64,000 bases of DNA from Micromonospora sp. WMMD1120. Its GTDB lineage: Bacteria; Actinomycetota; Actinomycetes; Mycobacteriales; Micromonosporaceae. The position numbers and the translations under genes were made by a program. Positions 26,360 to 36,000 of the stretch are shown here, piece after piece. The stretch spans positions 1,954,501 through 2,018,500 of the forward strand of contig NZ_JARUBO010000005.1 in NCBI RefSeq assembly GCF_029626235.1, written 5' to 3'. The number at the start of each line of letters is the position of its first letter. Position 1 is the first letter of the stretch. The notes under the pieces are model-generated. The model saw only the letters and a program-made list of their open reading frames with translations, was not told the DNA's origin and searched no databases.

Positions 26360-28561
26360 TTATCGGGACTCGTACAGGCCGTTGTGTTCGAGAGCGCGAA
26401 TCCGCTGGTAGTCCTCCTCCAGGCGGGCCGGGTCGTCGGCGATCAGGTAGAGGTGACCGGGTGAGGTGAACAGGTCGACGGTCCGGTGCACGGGGGTGCC
26501 CGGCACCAGATCCAACGCCGTACCGCAGAAGATCGACGGGATCTCGGCCAGTCGCTGGGCAGCGCCCTCGGCGACAGTGCCGTCGTACGGCGCCACCAGG
26601 CAGACGACCATCAGGGCCCGCTGCCGTTGGTAGCCGGCGCCGATCCGCCGGGCGAAGCGTTCCGGGTCGGTGTACCGCTCGACGGTCAGCGACAACTGGC
26701 TCACCCCGGTCGCCCGCTCCGGCCCGGCCGGGGTGACACCGCCCTCCAGGCGCGCGCCGGACTCGATCAGGACCGGTCCCCGGTCGTCCACGAGCAGTTC
26801 GGTGTGCGCCGGGCCGGTACGCACGCCGAGCGCGTCCAGCACCCCCTCCACGAACGGCCGAAGGACGCCCTCGGTCTCACCGGTCCCGTCCAGCAGGAGT
26901 TGCCTGTCGTACACCGGACGGCCCTCGATGAAGAAGCGGTCGTCGCGCCAGATCTCGTGGATGTGGTGCCGGCCGTCGAGGCTCACGCTGTTGACGAAGT
27001 ACTGCTGGCCGACGAGTTGCTCCTGCACCAGCAGCGAGTCGTTGGGCTGGCCCATCGCGTTGGTGGCCCCGAGCAGCTTCGCCGTCGCGGATCGGGCCTG
27101 GGCCTCGTCCGCGCAGAAGTAGACGCCCTCCGAGCCGGCGCTGGCCGCGGGCTTGACCACCACCGGCAGCACCCGGCTGGCCGTCAGGAAGTCGTCCAGG
27201 TCCTCGACGCTGCCCACCCGCGCGCCGAGCGGCACCCGCAACCCCGCGCGGGCGACCGCCTCCATCATCGCGGGCTTCTCCCGCCGGGGTCGGTCGGCCG
27301 AGTGGACGTTGCCGGGCAGACCCAACAGGTGCGCGAGGTCGTCGGCCACGTTGACGCCCCACTCGCTGCCGGCGATCACCTCGACCGGGCGCATCGGGGC
27401 GAGCAGTTCGGCGGTGGCGTCGAGTGCCTGCGGGGACTCACCGCGCACTGTCAACACGGTCAGGAAGTCGTCGCGGCGCAGACCGGCGGCGTACCGCTCG
27501 TTGATGGTGCCGGTGAGGACCGCGACGCAGCGCCGGCCCTGCCTGTTGAAGGCGGGCGCCAGCATCGCGCCGGTCGAGAACGGGTCGACGATCACGACGA
27601 CCTCACCAGCGGCCACCCCGGCGGCCGGTGGCTGCACGACGGTCTCGGTGACGAACGGGGCATGGTACGGGCGCAGGTCGAGACCGTGGGCCGGGCGGAG
27701 CACGTCCAGCCGCATCGGCAGCGGGTCCGCCCAGGTGGCGAGCCGGTCCGGCGGCCGGGCGTAGCAGAGGCTCAGGGCCGGCTCGCCGAGCCGTTCGGTG
27801 CTGAGCACCAGTTCCGCCTCGTCGCAGCCGTCGTCGTCGGGGTCGAGGTGGTGCAGCGGCACCGGCACGAAGCCGAGTCGGCTCTTGAAGGTGAACAGGC
27901 CGGCCTGGACGATGTGCCCGTACAGGGTGGGGTCGGTGCCGAGCGAGACCCAGGTGAAGGCACGCCGGCGGGCCTCCTCGAACGCCGCCAGGTAGAGCGC
28001 CCGGCTGATCATCGCGTGGCGGACCTGTGGCCGGGCGGCCGAGAAGGCCACCCGCATCGCCGGGTCGGACGCGGCGACCCGGCAGACCACACCGGCGGTC
28101 AACTCGTCCCCGGTGCGCGCGGAGACGAAGAAGTAGTCGGCGAGCCCGGCCTCGGTGGCGACGACGGAGTGCGCCGCCGGCAGGCCGTGCGGCATGGTGG
28201 CGAGCTGCGCGTCGTAGACGGTCAGGAACTCGGCGAACAACTCCGGGGTGAGCCTGGCGTGCACCTCGATGGTGATCGCCTTCCGGTCGACGTACCGCCG
28301 TACGTCCCGGAAGTTGCGCCGTTCCGCCTTGGAGAGCCCGGCGAGGAAGTCCTCCGCGTGGGCCGGGGTGCGCCTCCCCCAGGTCACCCACCGCGGCTTG
28401 ATCCGGAAGCCGGCGGCCTGCAGATTCGCCCAGTGCTCCCGGGGTGGGTCGGTCACGACGACCACGTCCGCGTCGTCCGCCCACCGTCGGTCCAGTGCCT
28501 CCTGCGCCGTCACCATGGATCTGCGCAGGCCGTAGTAGTCGTGCGCGCCGTTTCCGGACAC
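26360..28561 (-). CDS. GNAT/FemAB-like domain fused to an ATP-grasp amino-acid ligase
   Basis: This 733-residue two-domain protein has a FemAB/GNAT-like module at about residues 70-240, with GLSKAERRNFRDVRRY and the closing GLFTFKSRLGFVP. The ATP-grasp module at about 320-660 has Lys470 (VVVKP), the loop SAGSEGV, LVQEQLVGQQYFVN, and Mg ligands Glu588 and Glu600 in HTELL and VLIESGARLEGG. The ATP-grasp part belongs with L-amino-acid ligases that join two amino acids through acyl phosphate. One protein could thus make two amide bonds. It starts with GTG after a G-rich leader. It is fourth from the end of the biosynthetic operon; the substrates are unknown. Confidence 0.8.
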   Translation of the reverse strand: MSGNGAHDYYGLRRSMVTAQEALDRRWADDADVVVVTDPPREHWANLQAAGFRIKPRWVTWGRRTPAHAEDFLAGLSKAERRNFRDVRRYVDRKAITIEVHARLTPELFAEFLTVYDAQLATMPHGLPAAHSVVATEAGLADYFFVSARTGDELTAGVVCRVAASDPAMRVAFSAARPQVRHAMISRALYLAAFEEARRRAFTWVSLGTDPTLYGHIVQAGLFTFKSRLGFVPVPLHHLDPDDDGCDEAELVLSTERLGEPALSLCYARPPDRLATWADPLPMRLDVLRPAHGLDLRPYHAPFVTETVVQPPAAGVAAGEVVVIVDPFSTGAMLAPAFNRQGRRCVAVLTGTINERYAAGLRRDDFLTVLTVRGESPQALDATAELLAPMRPVEVIAGSEWGVNVADDLAHLLGLPGNVHSADRPRREKPAMMEAVARAGLRVPLGARVGSVEDLDDFLTASRVLPVVVKPAASAGSEGVYFCADEAQARSATAKLLGATNAMGQPNDSLLVQEQLVGQQYFVNSVSLDGRHHIHEIWRDDRFFIEGRPVYDRQLLLDGTGETEGVLRPFVEGVLDALGVRTGPAHTELLVDDRGPVLIESGARLEGGVTPAGPERATGVSQLSLTVERYTDPERFARRIGAGYQRQRALMVVCLVAPYDGTVAEGAAQRLAEIPSIFCGTALDLVPGTPVHRTVDLFTSPGHLYLIADDPARLEEDYQRIRALEHNGLYESR

Positions 28562-28615
28562 GTGCCCCCCCGCTGTTTCCGTCCACCCCGGGCGTTGTTC
28601 GACCTCGCTGTCCCG

Positions 28616-29878
28616 TCACGCTCCGCTGTCGGCAGTGACCAATGAATCGACGGCGCTCAGCGTAGACCGCATCGACAAGACGGCCGCGAACGCGATCAGG
28701 GCGGCCGTCGGGGACAGCAGGCGCGCCTCGGTGGGGCCGAGCCAGCCCAGCACCGCCCCCGCCGCGAGCGTCCCGGCCGCGCTGCCCACCGCCATCATCG
28801 TCGCCGCGAGGGCGAACGACTCGTTGATCACCGTCTTCGGCACCAGGCTGCCGAGCAGGCCGAACTCCTCGGAGCTGAGCGCCGCCAGCGGCAGACCGGC
28901 GAGGAACAGGCAGCCCGCGAGCACCGGCACCGACGTGGCGAAGACCAGCGGCACCATGCACGCGAACGCCACCGCCAGCAGCACGAGGTAGCGGTTGACC
29001 GGCAGTCGACTGTGCTGCCGAGCGCCGTACACCAGTCCACCGAGGACGCTGGCCGCCGGGGGCAGCGAGAGCAGCGCCACGCCGGTCGCTGCGGCGTCGC
29101 CGTGCGCCGACACGGTCGCGGGCACTGTCACCTCGAGGACGGCGAACGCCGCGGCGGCCCCACCGGCGGCCACCAGGATCGCCACGACCCCGGGGATGCG
29201 CCACGGTCTCCGTTCACCCCGGGGGTGGCCGGCGCCGCCCCCGGCCGCGCCCGGCTCGGCGCCGTCGGTTTCCCGACGCATCGTCGCCACGGCCGGCGCG
29301 GTGCCGTACAGGAGGGAGCCGACCACGAGCATCCCGCCGGCCAGCAGTGTCGTGGTGAGTGCGCTGAAGACACCTGTCAACAGGCCGGTCAGGGCCGGGC
29401 CGATCACGAAGAAGACCTCGACCAGCACCGCCTCCAGTGCGTTGGCGGTGTTGAGCGCCGGGCCGGGCGGCAGGATCAGCGCCCAGGCCGCGCGGACGGT
29501 CGAGCCCACCGGGGCCATGGTCAGCGCGACGGGCGCGACCGAGGCCACCAGTAGCCAGGACGGGCCGCTGCCCGCGACAACGAACAGGGCCAGCGCCGCC
29601 GTGTGCAGCGCCGCCAGGGTCAGCAACACGACCCGCAACCCGCGCCGGTCGATCAGTCGGCCGTGCAGGGGCCAGGCGACGGCCAGCGCCGCCGAGAAGA
29701 CGCCGAGGGCCGTCGCGCCGGCCGTGTAGGAGCCGGTCTCGGCGCTGATGTGCAGGAAGATCGCCAGCGGTTCGATGGCCACCGGCAGCCGGGCGAGCAT
29801 GGCGGGCAGCATCACCCGGGGGACGCCGGGCGTACGCCAGAGTGCGGCGTAACGCCCGACGGCTTCACCCAGTGACAT
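28616..29878 (-). CDS. MFS exporter of the biosynthetic operon
   Basis: This 420-residue protein has about 12 hydrophobic segments and the MFS loop WPLHGRLIDRRGLRVV. A hydrophilic stretch rich in Gly, Arg and Glu (about 200-230) forms the central cytoplasmic loop. Its position inside the operon, 11 bp after the first radical SAM gene and 54 bp before the ATP-grasp gene, suggests it exports the product and may provide self-protection. The ATG at 29878 was chosen. The substrate is inferred from context only. Confidence 0.85.
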   Translation of the reverse strand: MSLGEAVGRYAALWRTPGVPRVMLPAMLARLPVAIEPLAIFLHISAETGSYTAGATALGVFSAALAVAWPLHGRLIDRRGLRVVLLTLAALHTAALALFVVAGSGPSWLLVASVAPVALTMAPVGSTVRAAWALILPPGPALNTANALEAVLVEVFFVIGPALTGLLTGVFSALTTTLLAGGMLVVGSLLYGTAPAVATMRRETDGAEPGAAGGGAGHPRGERRPWRIPGVVAILVAAGGAAAAFAVLEVTVPATVSAHGDAAATGVALLSLPPAASVLGGLVYGARQHSRLPVNRYLVLLAVAFACMVPLVFATSVPVLAGCLFLAGLPLAALSSEEFGLLGSLVPKTVINESFALAATMMAVGSAAGTLAAGAVLGWLGPTEARLLSPTAALIAFAAVLSMRSTLSAVDSLVTADSGA

Positions 29879-29889
29879 CAGTCACCAGT

Positions 29890-31464
29890 TCAGACAACGG
29901 GGACGGACTCCTTCTGCGCATGCGGCCGGTAGATGCCGTCGTACTGGTCGATGAGGGAGCCGTTCAGCGCCTCGGTGAGCCGGAGGCGTTGCTCGAACAG
30001 CTCGTAGTAGGAGAGGTGGTTCGACGGCATCGGCGAGAGGTAGACGCTGATCACTTCCGGCGTCTCCTCGATGTTGAACGATAGTCGATCCGCCTTCTTG
30101 CGGAAGTCCGCGGTCCCCGGGAGCAGGGTCCGGTTGAAGACATTGAAGTAGCTGGTCGCCTCGGTGCTGGCCTCGTGGAGCCGGGCCTTGAGTTGCAGGC
30201 AGCGGTCGAGGTACATGTCGATCATCGCCTGGTCGTCGTCGTCATGCCCGATCAGCATGTTGAAGGTCAGATACCGGACGCCGAGGTCCAGCATCGAGGT
30301 GACGATCTGTAGCTGCTCCTGGAACGGCCGCAGCTTGTTGAACTTCTTGGTGGGCTCGTCGCCGAGGTATTCCAGCGGGATCTGCACCCGGTAGCAGCCG
30401 ACCCAGCGGTCCCCGCTGGTGTCGTTCCAGAACAGGGTCTCCATCAACTCCCTGTCCACCTCGCCCAGGTCGAGGAACTTGCCGAACTCGAGCCCGTTGG
30501 CGAACTCCCAGGAGAAGCCCATCTCGCGGGCCATCCGGAAGATCGCCAGCGTGTCCTCCCGCCCGCTGTCGTGCAGCAGCGTTCCCCGCCCGGAGCGCTG
30601 GATCCGGGAGAGCGTGTTGTCCTCCTGGAACAGGATGTTCGAGATCCCCATCGACTTCAGGTACTCGAAGTGCCGGCGTACGACCTCCGGCTTCATGTAG
30701 CGGTAGTGCCCGCGCATCGGGGTCGCGCAGAACGAGCACGTCCGGTAGCAGCCACGCGAGGTCTCGAAGCAGGTGAACGGGGGGCGTACCGTCATCGGCG
30801 GCTGGCCCTCGCCGGTGTCGTCGTAGACCGACAGGTCGTCGATCAGGTCGAGCGCCATCGGTGGCAACTCGGCCAGGTTCAGCTGGGCGCCACCCATGAT
30901 GACGAGGCCGTCGCCGACGCGCCGGGTCATCACCATGCTCTCGATGGGCTGACCGGTCGCCCTCGCCTGGATCAGCTTGGCGAAGGTCAGCTCACCCTCG
31001 AGCTGGATCACCACGTCGAAACCGTTGGCCAGGTACCACTCCGGTCGCGCGGTGACGTCCATGCCGCCGCCGACGACGAGCGCGTTCGGGTTCACCTGCT
31101 TGAGGAACGTGGCGAACTCGGTCACCACCCGCGCCGAGTTGGTGAAGTTGTTGGAGATTCCGATGATGTCGGCGGCACGGGCCTCGTCGGCGTACGCCTC
31201 GAACGGGCCGCCGTAGCGGTGGCAGTCGATGGTGCGCGGCCCGTACTGGAACGAGGCGTAGTGCTCCGGTTCACCGGCGTCGACCTGGGTGTCGACGATC
31301 TTGAACTCCGCGTCGACGCCCCACTCGCGCAGGTAGGCGCGGGCGCCCGCGGCCAGCGTGACGAGGGCGCTCTTGGGGTTGCGGACACGCACCGGGCTGA
31401 TGGTCGTGTCCTCGTCGCGGAACGACTGCCCGGGGTACGGGGCGTACAACAGGGTGACGCGCAT
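29890..31464 (-). CDS. B12-binding radical SAM enzyme 1
   Basis: This 524-residue enzyme has an N-terminal cobalamin-binding Rossmann-like domain (about 1-165), then a radical SAM barrel with the iron-sulfur motif CYRTCSFC (Cys239, Cys243, Cys246) preceded by ETSRG. Class B radical SAM enzymes use methylcobalamin and SAM to methylate unactivated carbons or, less often, to rearrange or cyclise. A C-terminal segment of about 120 residues is shared with its neighbour. The ATG is preceded by AGGAGGT. It lies 16 bp after its paralogue, so the two may act in sequence or as partners. There is no precursor peptide nearby, so the target is probably a small molecule or carrier-bound amino acid. Confidence 0.9.
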   Translation of the reverse strand: MRVTLLYAPYPGQSFRDEDTTISPVRVRNPKSALVTLAAGARAYLREWGVDAEFKIVDTQVDAGEPEHYASFQYGPRTIDCHRYGGPFEAYADEARAADIIGISNNFTNSARVVTEFATFLKQVNPNALVVGGGMDVTARPEWYLANGFDVVIQLEGELTFAKLIQARATGQPIESMVMTRRVGDGLVIMGGAQLNLAELPPMALDLIDDLSVYDDTGEGQPPMTVRPPFTCFETSRGCYRTCSFCATPMRGHYRYMKPEVVRRHFEYLKSMGISNILFQEDNTLSRIQRSGRGTLLHDSGREDTLAIFRMAREMGFSWEFANGLEFGKFLDLGEVDRELMETLFWNDTSGDRWVGCYRVQIPLEYLGDEPTKKFNKLRPFQEQLQIVTSMLDLGVRYLTFNMLIGHDDDDQAMIDMYLDRCLQLKARLHEASTEATSYFNVFNRTLLPGTADFRKKADRLSFNIEETPEVISVYLSPMPSNHLSYYELFEQRLRLTEALNGSLIDQYDGIYRPHAQKESVPVV

Positions 31465-31480
31465 GGCCGGTACCTCCTGG

Positions 31481-33034
31481 TCAGCCCGCGTAGATGCCGT
31501 CGTAGAGACGGTGCATCTCGCGATCGTTGAGCATGGTCGTCATCTCAAGACGCTTCTGGTAGATGTCCCAGTAGGTGAAGTGATCGGTGTTGATCGCCGA
31601 CAGGAAGATCCCGATCACCTCCGGGTTCTCGTCGATGTCGAACTGGAGCAGGGAGTGCAGCGTGGTCCAGTCCCGGGCGCCCGGGAGCAGCGACAGGTTG
31701 AACACGTTGAAGTACGGCTGGTACCTCCCCTGCCCGACGGACGTCAGCTCCTCCTTCAACCGCAGGCAGTAGTCGGTGAACATGTCGATGCCCTCGCGGT
31801 CGTGCTCGGGATAGCCGATGAACAGGTCGTACGTCTGGTGGCCGACGCCGTGGTCGGTGAGCATCGTGGCCAGCACGTCGACCTGCTCGTCGAAGCCGAG
31901 CAGCTTCGGGAACCGGCGCTTCTTGACGTTCATGTTGTCCAGCGGGATCTGCACGCGGTAGCAACCGACCCAGCGGCCGTCGACCATCTTGCTGCCGAGC
32001 AGGGCGTCGGCGAGTTCGTGGTCGAAGCTGCCGTTCTGCATGAACTTGCCGAACTCGATGCCGTTGGCGAACTCCCAGGCGAAGCCGTAGTCCCGGAACA
32101 TGTGGAACATCGCGAGCACGTCCTCGCGCCCGGAGTCGTACAGGTAGCGGCCGGTGCCGTTCTGTTGGATCCGGGACAGCGGGTTGTCCTCCTGCCACAC
32201 GATCGTCTTGATGCCGTACTCCTGGAACGTCTTGAGGTGTTTCTCCATCGTCGGCAGGCTCATGTAGCGGTAGCCGCCCCGGGACGGGGCGGTGCAGAAC
32301 GAGCACCGCCACGCGCAGCCGCGGGACGTCTCCCAGCAGATGAAGCTGCCCTGCACGCCCTCCGGCGGCGGCCCCTCGGCGGTGTCCGTGTAGACGGAGA
32401 GGTCGGGGATCAGGTCCAGGGCCATCGGCTCGATCGAGTCCATCGGAATGGTCTCGCCGGTGTCCACCTTCGTGGGGATGAGCCGGCCCCGGAGCGAGAT
32501 GTTCGGCACGGTGCCGAGGTCCTGCTTACGGTTCAGCGCGTCGATGATCCGGGCGAAGGTCAGCTCGCCCTCGCCGCGCACCACCACGTCCGCGCCCCGG
32601 GCGAGGTAGTACTGCGGACGGGCGGTGCAGTCGACCCCGCCCACCACGACGAGGGCCTTCGGGTTGACCCGCTTGATGTGCTGGGCGAGGTCGCTGACGA
32701 TGTTCGCGCTGTTGGTGAAGTTGCAGGTGATCCCGTGCACCTCGGCCGAGCGGATCTTCTCGTCGGCCTCCTCGAACGGGGTGCCGTACCGGAAACAGTC
32801 CATGATCCGAGGGCCGTACGGCAGCGACTTGTACTTGACCCGTTGCCCACCGAGCTGGAGGTCGATGATCTCGATGTCGCAGGAGTAGCCAAAGTGCGGG
32901 GCGTACGCCCGCAGCCCGGCGGCGATGGTGGTCAGCGCGCTCTTCGGGTTGAGTGGCCGCTCGGTGTTGATCGGCTCGCTCTCCCCCTGGAAGATCTGCG
33001 AGGGGAAGGGGGCGTAGTAGAGGTTCACCTTCAT
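31481..33034 (-). CDS. B12-binding radical SAM enzyme 2
   Basis: This 517-residue protein is collinear with the neighbouring radical SAM enzyme. It has an N-terminal B12-binding domain (about 1-165) and the cluster motif CAWRCSFC (Cys240, Cys244, Cys247) after ETSRG. Blocks shared with the neighbour include WVGCYRVQIPL, SGREDVLAMF and EFANGIEFGKF, which mark a tandem duplication followed by divergence. The ATG follows CAGGAGACGCC. It lies 28 bp after the NRPS gene. The enzyme could methylate the substrate held on the NRPS carrier or a free amino acid; which is not visible from sequence. Confidence 0.9.
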   Translation of the reverse strand: MKVNLYYAPFPSQIFQGESEPINTERPLNPKSALTTIAAGLRAYAPHFGYSCDIEIIDLQLGGQRVKYKSLPYGPRIMDCFRYGTPFEEADEKIRSAEVHGITCNFTNSANIVSDLAQHIKRVNPKALVVVGGVDCTARPQYYLARGADVVVRGEGELTFARIIDALNRKQDLGTVPNISLRGRLIPTKVDTGETIPMDSIEPMALDLIPDLSVYTDTAEGPPPEGVQGSFICWETSRGCAWRCSFCTAPSRGGYRYMSLPTMEKHLKTFQEYGIKTIVWQEDNPLSRIQQNGTGRYLYDSGREDVLAMFHMFRDYGFAWEFANGIEFGKFMQNGSFDHELADALLGSKMVDGRWVGCYRVQIPLDNMNVKKRRFPKLLGFDEQVDVLATMLTDHGVGHQTYDLFIGYPEHDREGIDMFTDYCLRLKEELTSVGQGRYQPYFNVFNLSLLPGARDWTTLHSLLQFDIDENPEVIGIFLSAINTDHFTYWDIYQKRLEMTTMLNDREMHRLYDGIYAG

Positions 33035-33062
33035 GGCGTCTCCTGGGCCGGTAGGTCGCGGT

Positions 33063-36000
33063 TCACTGGACTGTCGCGGTGGACAGGTGCGGACGGTTCA
33101 CCGACCGGTGGGCCCTCGTGAGACGGTCGATCATCGTGTCGATCTCCGCGTCCCGACGGGTTGCCCAGTCGAGGCCGAGGTCCCGGGCCAGCCGGGCGGC
33201 GCGGACCGTGTCGGTGCCGACCAGGGCGTCGTGGCACACCCCGGTCAGTGCGTCGGTCGCCGCGGCGCTGCGGGGCCGAAGAACAGCGAGACAGCGGGCT
33301 GTCTCGTCATCGCCGACCAGGTCGGCGGCCCGGTCGAGGAACCGGTCGTACGGGACTTCCGGCAGCGCGCCCGCATCGGTGCGGAGCCGGGACAGCAGAT
33401 CGGACACCGGCACCGACCCCGGCGCCACCACGTTCAGCACGGTGCCCGGTGGCACCGGGTCGGTGAGCGCGGCGACCACCCGTGCGACCAGGTCGACAGG
33501 GGTCCAGTCCACGTGCAGGCCGGTCGGTGGCCGTACGCCGAGCCGCAGGCAGAGCCGCAGCATCATGGTCACCGAGGACCGCGGGTTGGCGTGCCCGGTG
33601 CGTGCGTGGGCGGCGACCTCTCCCAGCCGGACGACGGCGCACGGCACACCCTGCTCGGTGGCTGTCCGCAGCAGTTGCTCACCGACCCATTTGGACTGGC
33701 TGTAGCCGTCGGGCGGCAGCGCGGACCAGCGCGGCAGGAACGACTCGGCGAGGGGCGCGCCGGGGGCGTGCCGCACCGTTGTCGTCGACAGCGAGATGAT
33801 CCGCTTGCGGACGTGGGTGCCGGCGAGGTGGATGAGGGTGCGCAGGCCGTGCACGTTGGTGGTGCGGAGGTCGGCGTAGTCGCGCAGGGTGTCGACCCGA
33901 CCGCCGGCGTCGACGAGGGTGCCGACCTGTCGGCAGAGCCGCCGCCAGTCCGCGGACACCAGCCCGAGGTGGGGCTTCTCCAGGTCACCGGCGAGCGCCG
34001 ACCATCCGGTCAGTTCGGCCGGTCGGTAGCCGGCGGCCGCCAGCCCGGACGCGACCCGGTGCCGGGCCGCCTCGTCGTCGGTGGCGCGGACCAGGCAGAC
34101 GATCGGCCGGTCACCGTGTGCCGAGAGCGCGGCCAGCACGTGCGAACCGATGAAGCCGGTCGCGCCGACCAGCAGTATCGATCCCCTGTCGCCCGGCCGC
34201 CGGACCCGCATCCGGCCCAGCTCGCCGAGGCGCAGGTCGTCGGCGAGTTCGTGGGGCGCCACCGCGGGCGGGGGCAGCGGGCTGCCCCGCCGGACCAGCT
34301 CGGCCTGCGCCGCGATGGTCGCCGAACGGATCAGGTCGCGGACGTCCAGTCGGATTCCGAACGCGCGCTCGAACTCGACAGCGAGTCGGGCCGCCCCGAG
34401 CGAGGTGCCACCCAGGCAGTAGAAGTCGTCGTCGTTGGCGCTGAAGCCCAGCACCCGTGCCCAGATCTCGGCGATCCGCGCCTCGACGCTGTCCGCCGGG
34501 TAGCCGGCCTCGGGCTCGGCGGTCTTCGGCGCGGTGCCGGCCAGCCGGCGGCGCAGGCGTTCCTGGTCGACCTTGCCGTTGGAGAGCAGCGGCAGGGTGG
34601 CGAGGCGGACGAACCTGCCGGGCACCAGCGCGGCGGGGAGCGCGGCCCGGACGTGCCCGCGCAGCGCGTCCTCGGTCACCAGGCGGTCGGCCGAGTAGAA
34701 GCAGACCATCGTCGACGACGCGCCGGCGTCGTCGACGATCACCTTCACCTGGTGTACGCCGGGCAGCGTGGTGATCGCGCACTCGACCTCGCCCAGGTCG
34801 ACGCGCATGCCGGCGATCTGGACCTGCGCGTCGCGGCGGCCGCTGAACATGAGCAGGCCGTCCTCGCGTACCCAGCCGAAGTCCCCGGTGCGGTAGAGCA
34901 GGTCGCCGGCGACCTCGTCGTACGGGTTCGGGACGAAGACCTGCCGGGTCCGCTGGACGTCGCCGTGGTAGCCGGCGCCGAGGCAGACGCCGGCGAGATG
35001 GATCTCGCCGATCTCGCCCCGGGGGGTCGGGAGACCGTGCTGGTCGAGGAGGAGCACCGACGTGTTGGGCAGCGGCAGACCGAGTGGGATGACCTGGCGG
35101 TCGTCGTCGGTCACGGCGTGGAAGACCGAGCCGATCGACGCCTCCGTCGGGCCGTAGGTGTTCGTCACGCGGATGTCGGCGAACATCCGCCGGAAGGCCT
35201 GCACCGTGTGCGGTTTGGCGGCCTCACCGCCGATGAAGACCTGACGCATCGACGCCAGCAGGTGCCGGTCCTGTGGGCGGTGCTCCAGGCGTTCGACGAG
35301 CAGGTCGAAGATGCTGGGAACGAAGTCGGTCATGGTGACGCCGTGCCGGTGGATCTGGGCCAGCGTCGCGTCGAAGTCGAGGATCCCGGTGCGGTCCGGG
35401 ATGACCACGGTGCCGCCGCGGGTCAGCGGCCAGAGCAGCTGCCAGATCGACGAGTCGAAGGTGTGCGCCGAGTTCTGCAGGACCACGGCGCCGTCGGCGG
35501 CGAACCGTTCGGTCATCGACAGGAAGCGGTTGACCAGGCCGTGGTGCAGGTTGACAGCGCACTTGGGCAGCCCGGTGGAGCCGCTGGTGAAGAACGCGTA
35601 GATGGGGTCGTCCGGCCGGGCCCGACCGGTGGTGGGCACCCGGCGGCGGAGCGTGGTCGGCGTCGTCCGCACGTCGATCACCGGCAGGTCGGGCGCGCCG
35701 TCCGGTGGCGTCGACCCGACGGCGGCCACCGGGCGGAGCCCGTCGAGCATCCGCACCTGGCGGAGGGTCGGCCAGGTCTTGTCGAACGGCACGAACGCGG
35801 CGCCTGACCGCATGGTGCCGAGCATCGCGACGAGGAGCCCGACCCGGTCGTCGAGCAGGAGCGCGACGAAATCACCCTGCCGCGCGCCGACGGCGAGCAG
35901 GTCGGCTGTGACGGCGTCGGCCAGCCGGTCCACGTCCCGGTAGGTGAGTGTGCCGGTGGGGTGGATGACCGCCGTGTCGTCGGGGTGCCGGCGGATCGTC

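Noticed and set aside
26486..28645. 719-codon plus-strand open frame
   Set aside because: It is antisense to the GNAT/ATP-grasp fusion; its His/Arg/Gly-rich composition marks a shadow frame.
33033..35807. 924-codon plus-strand open frame
   Set aside because: It is antisense to the NRPS gene, which has complete adenylation, carrier and reductase motifs. The antisense product has no recognisable domain.
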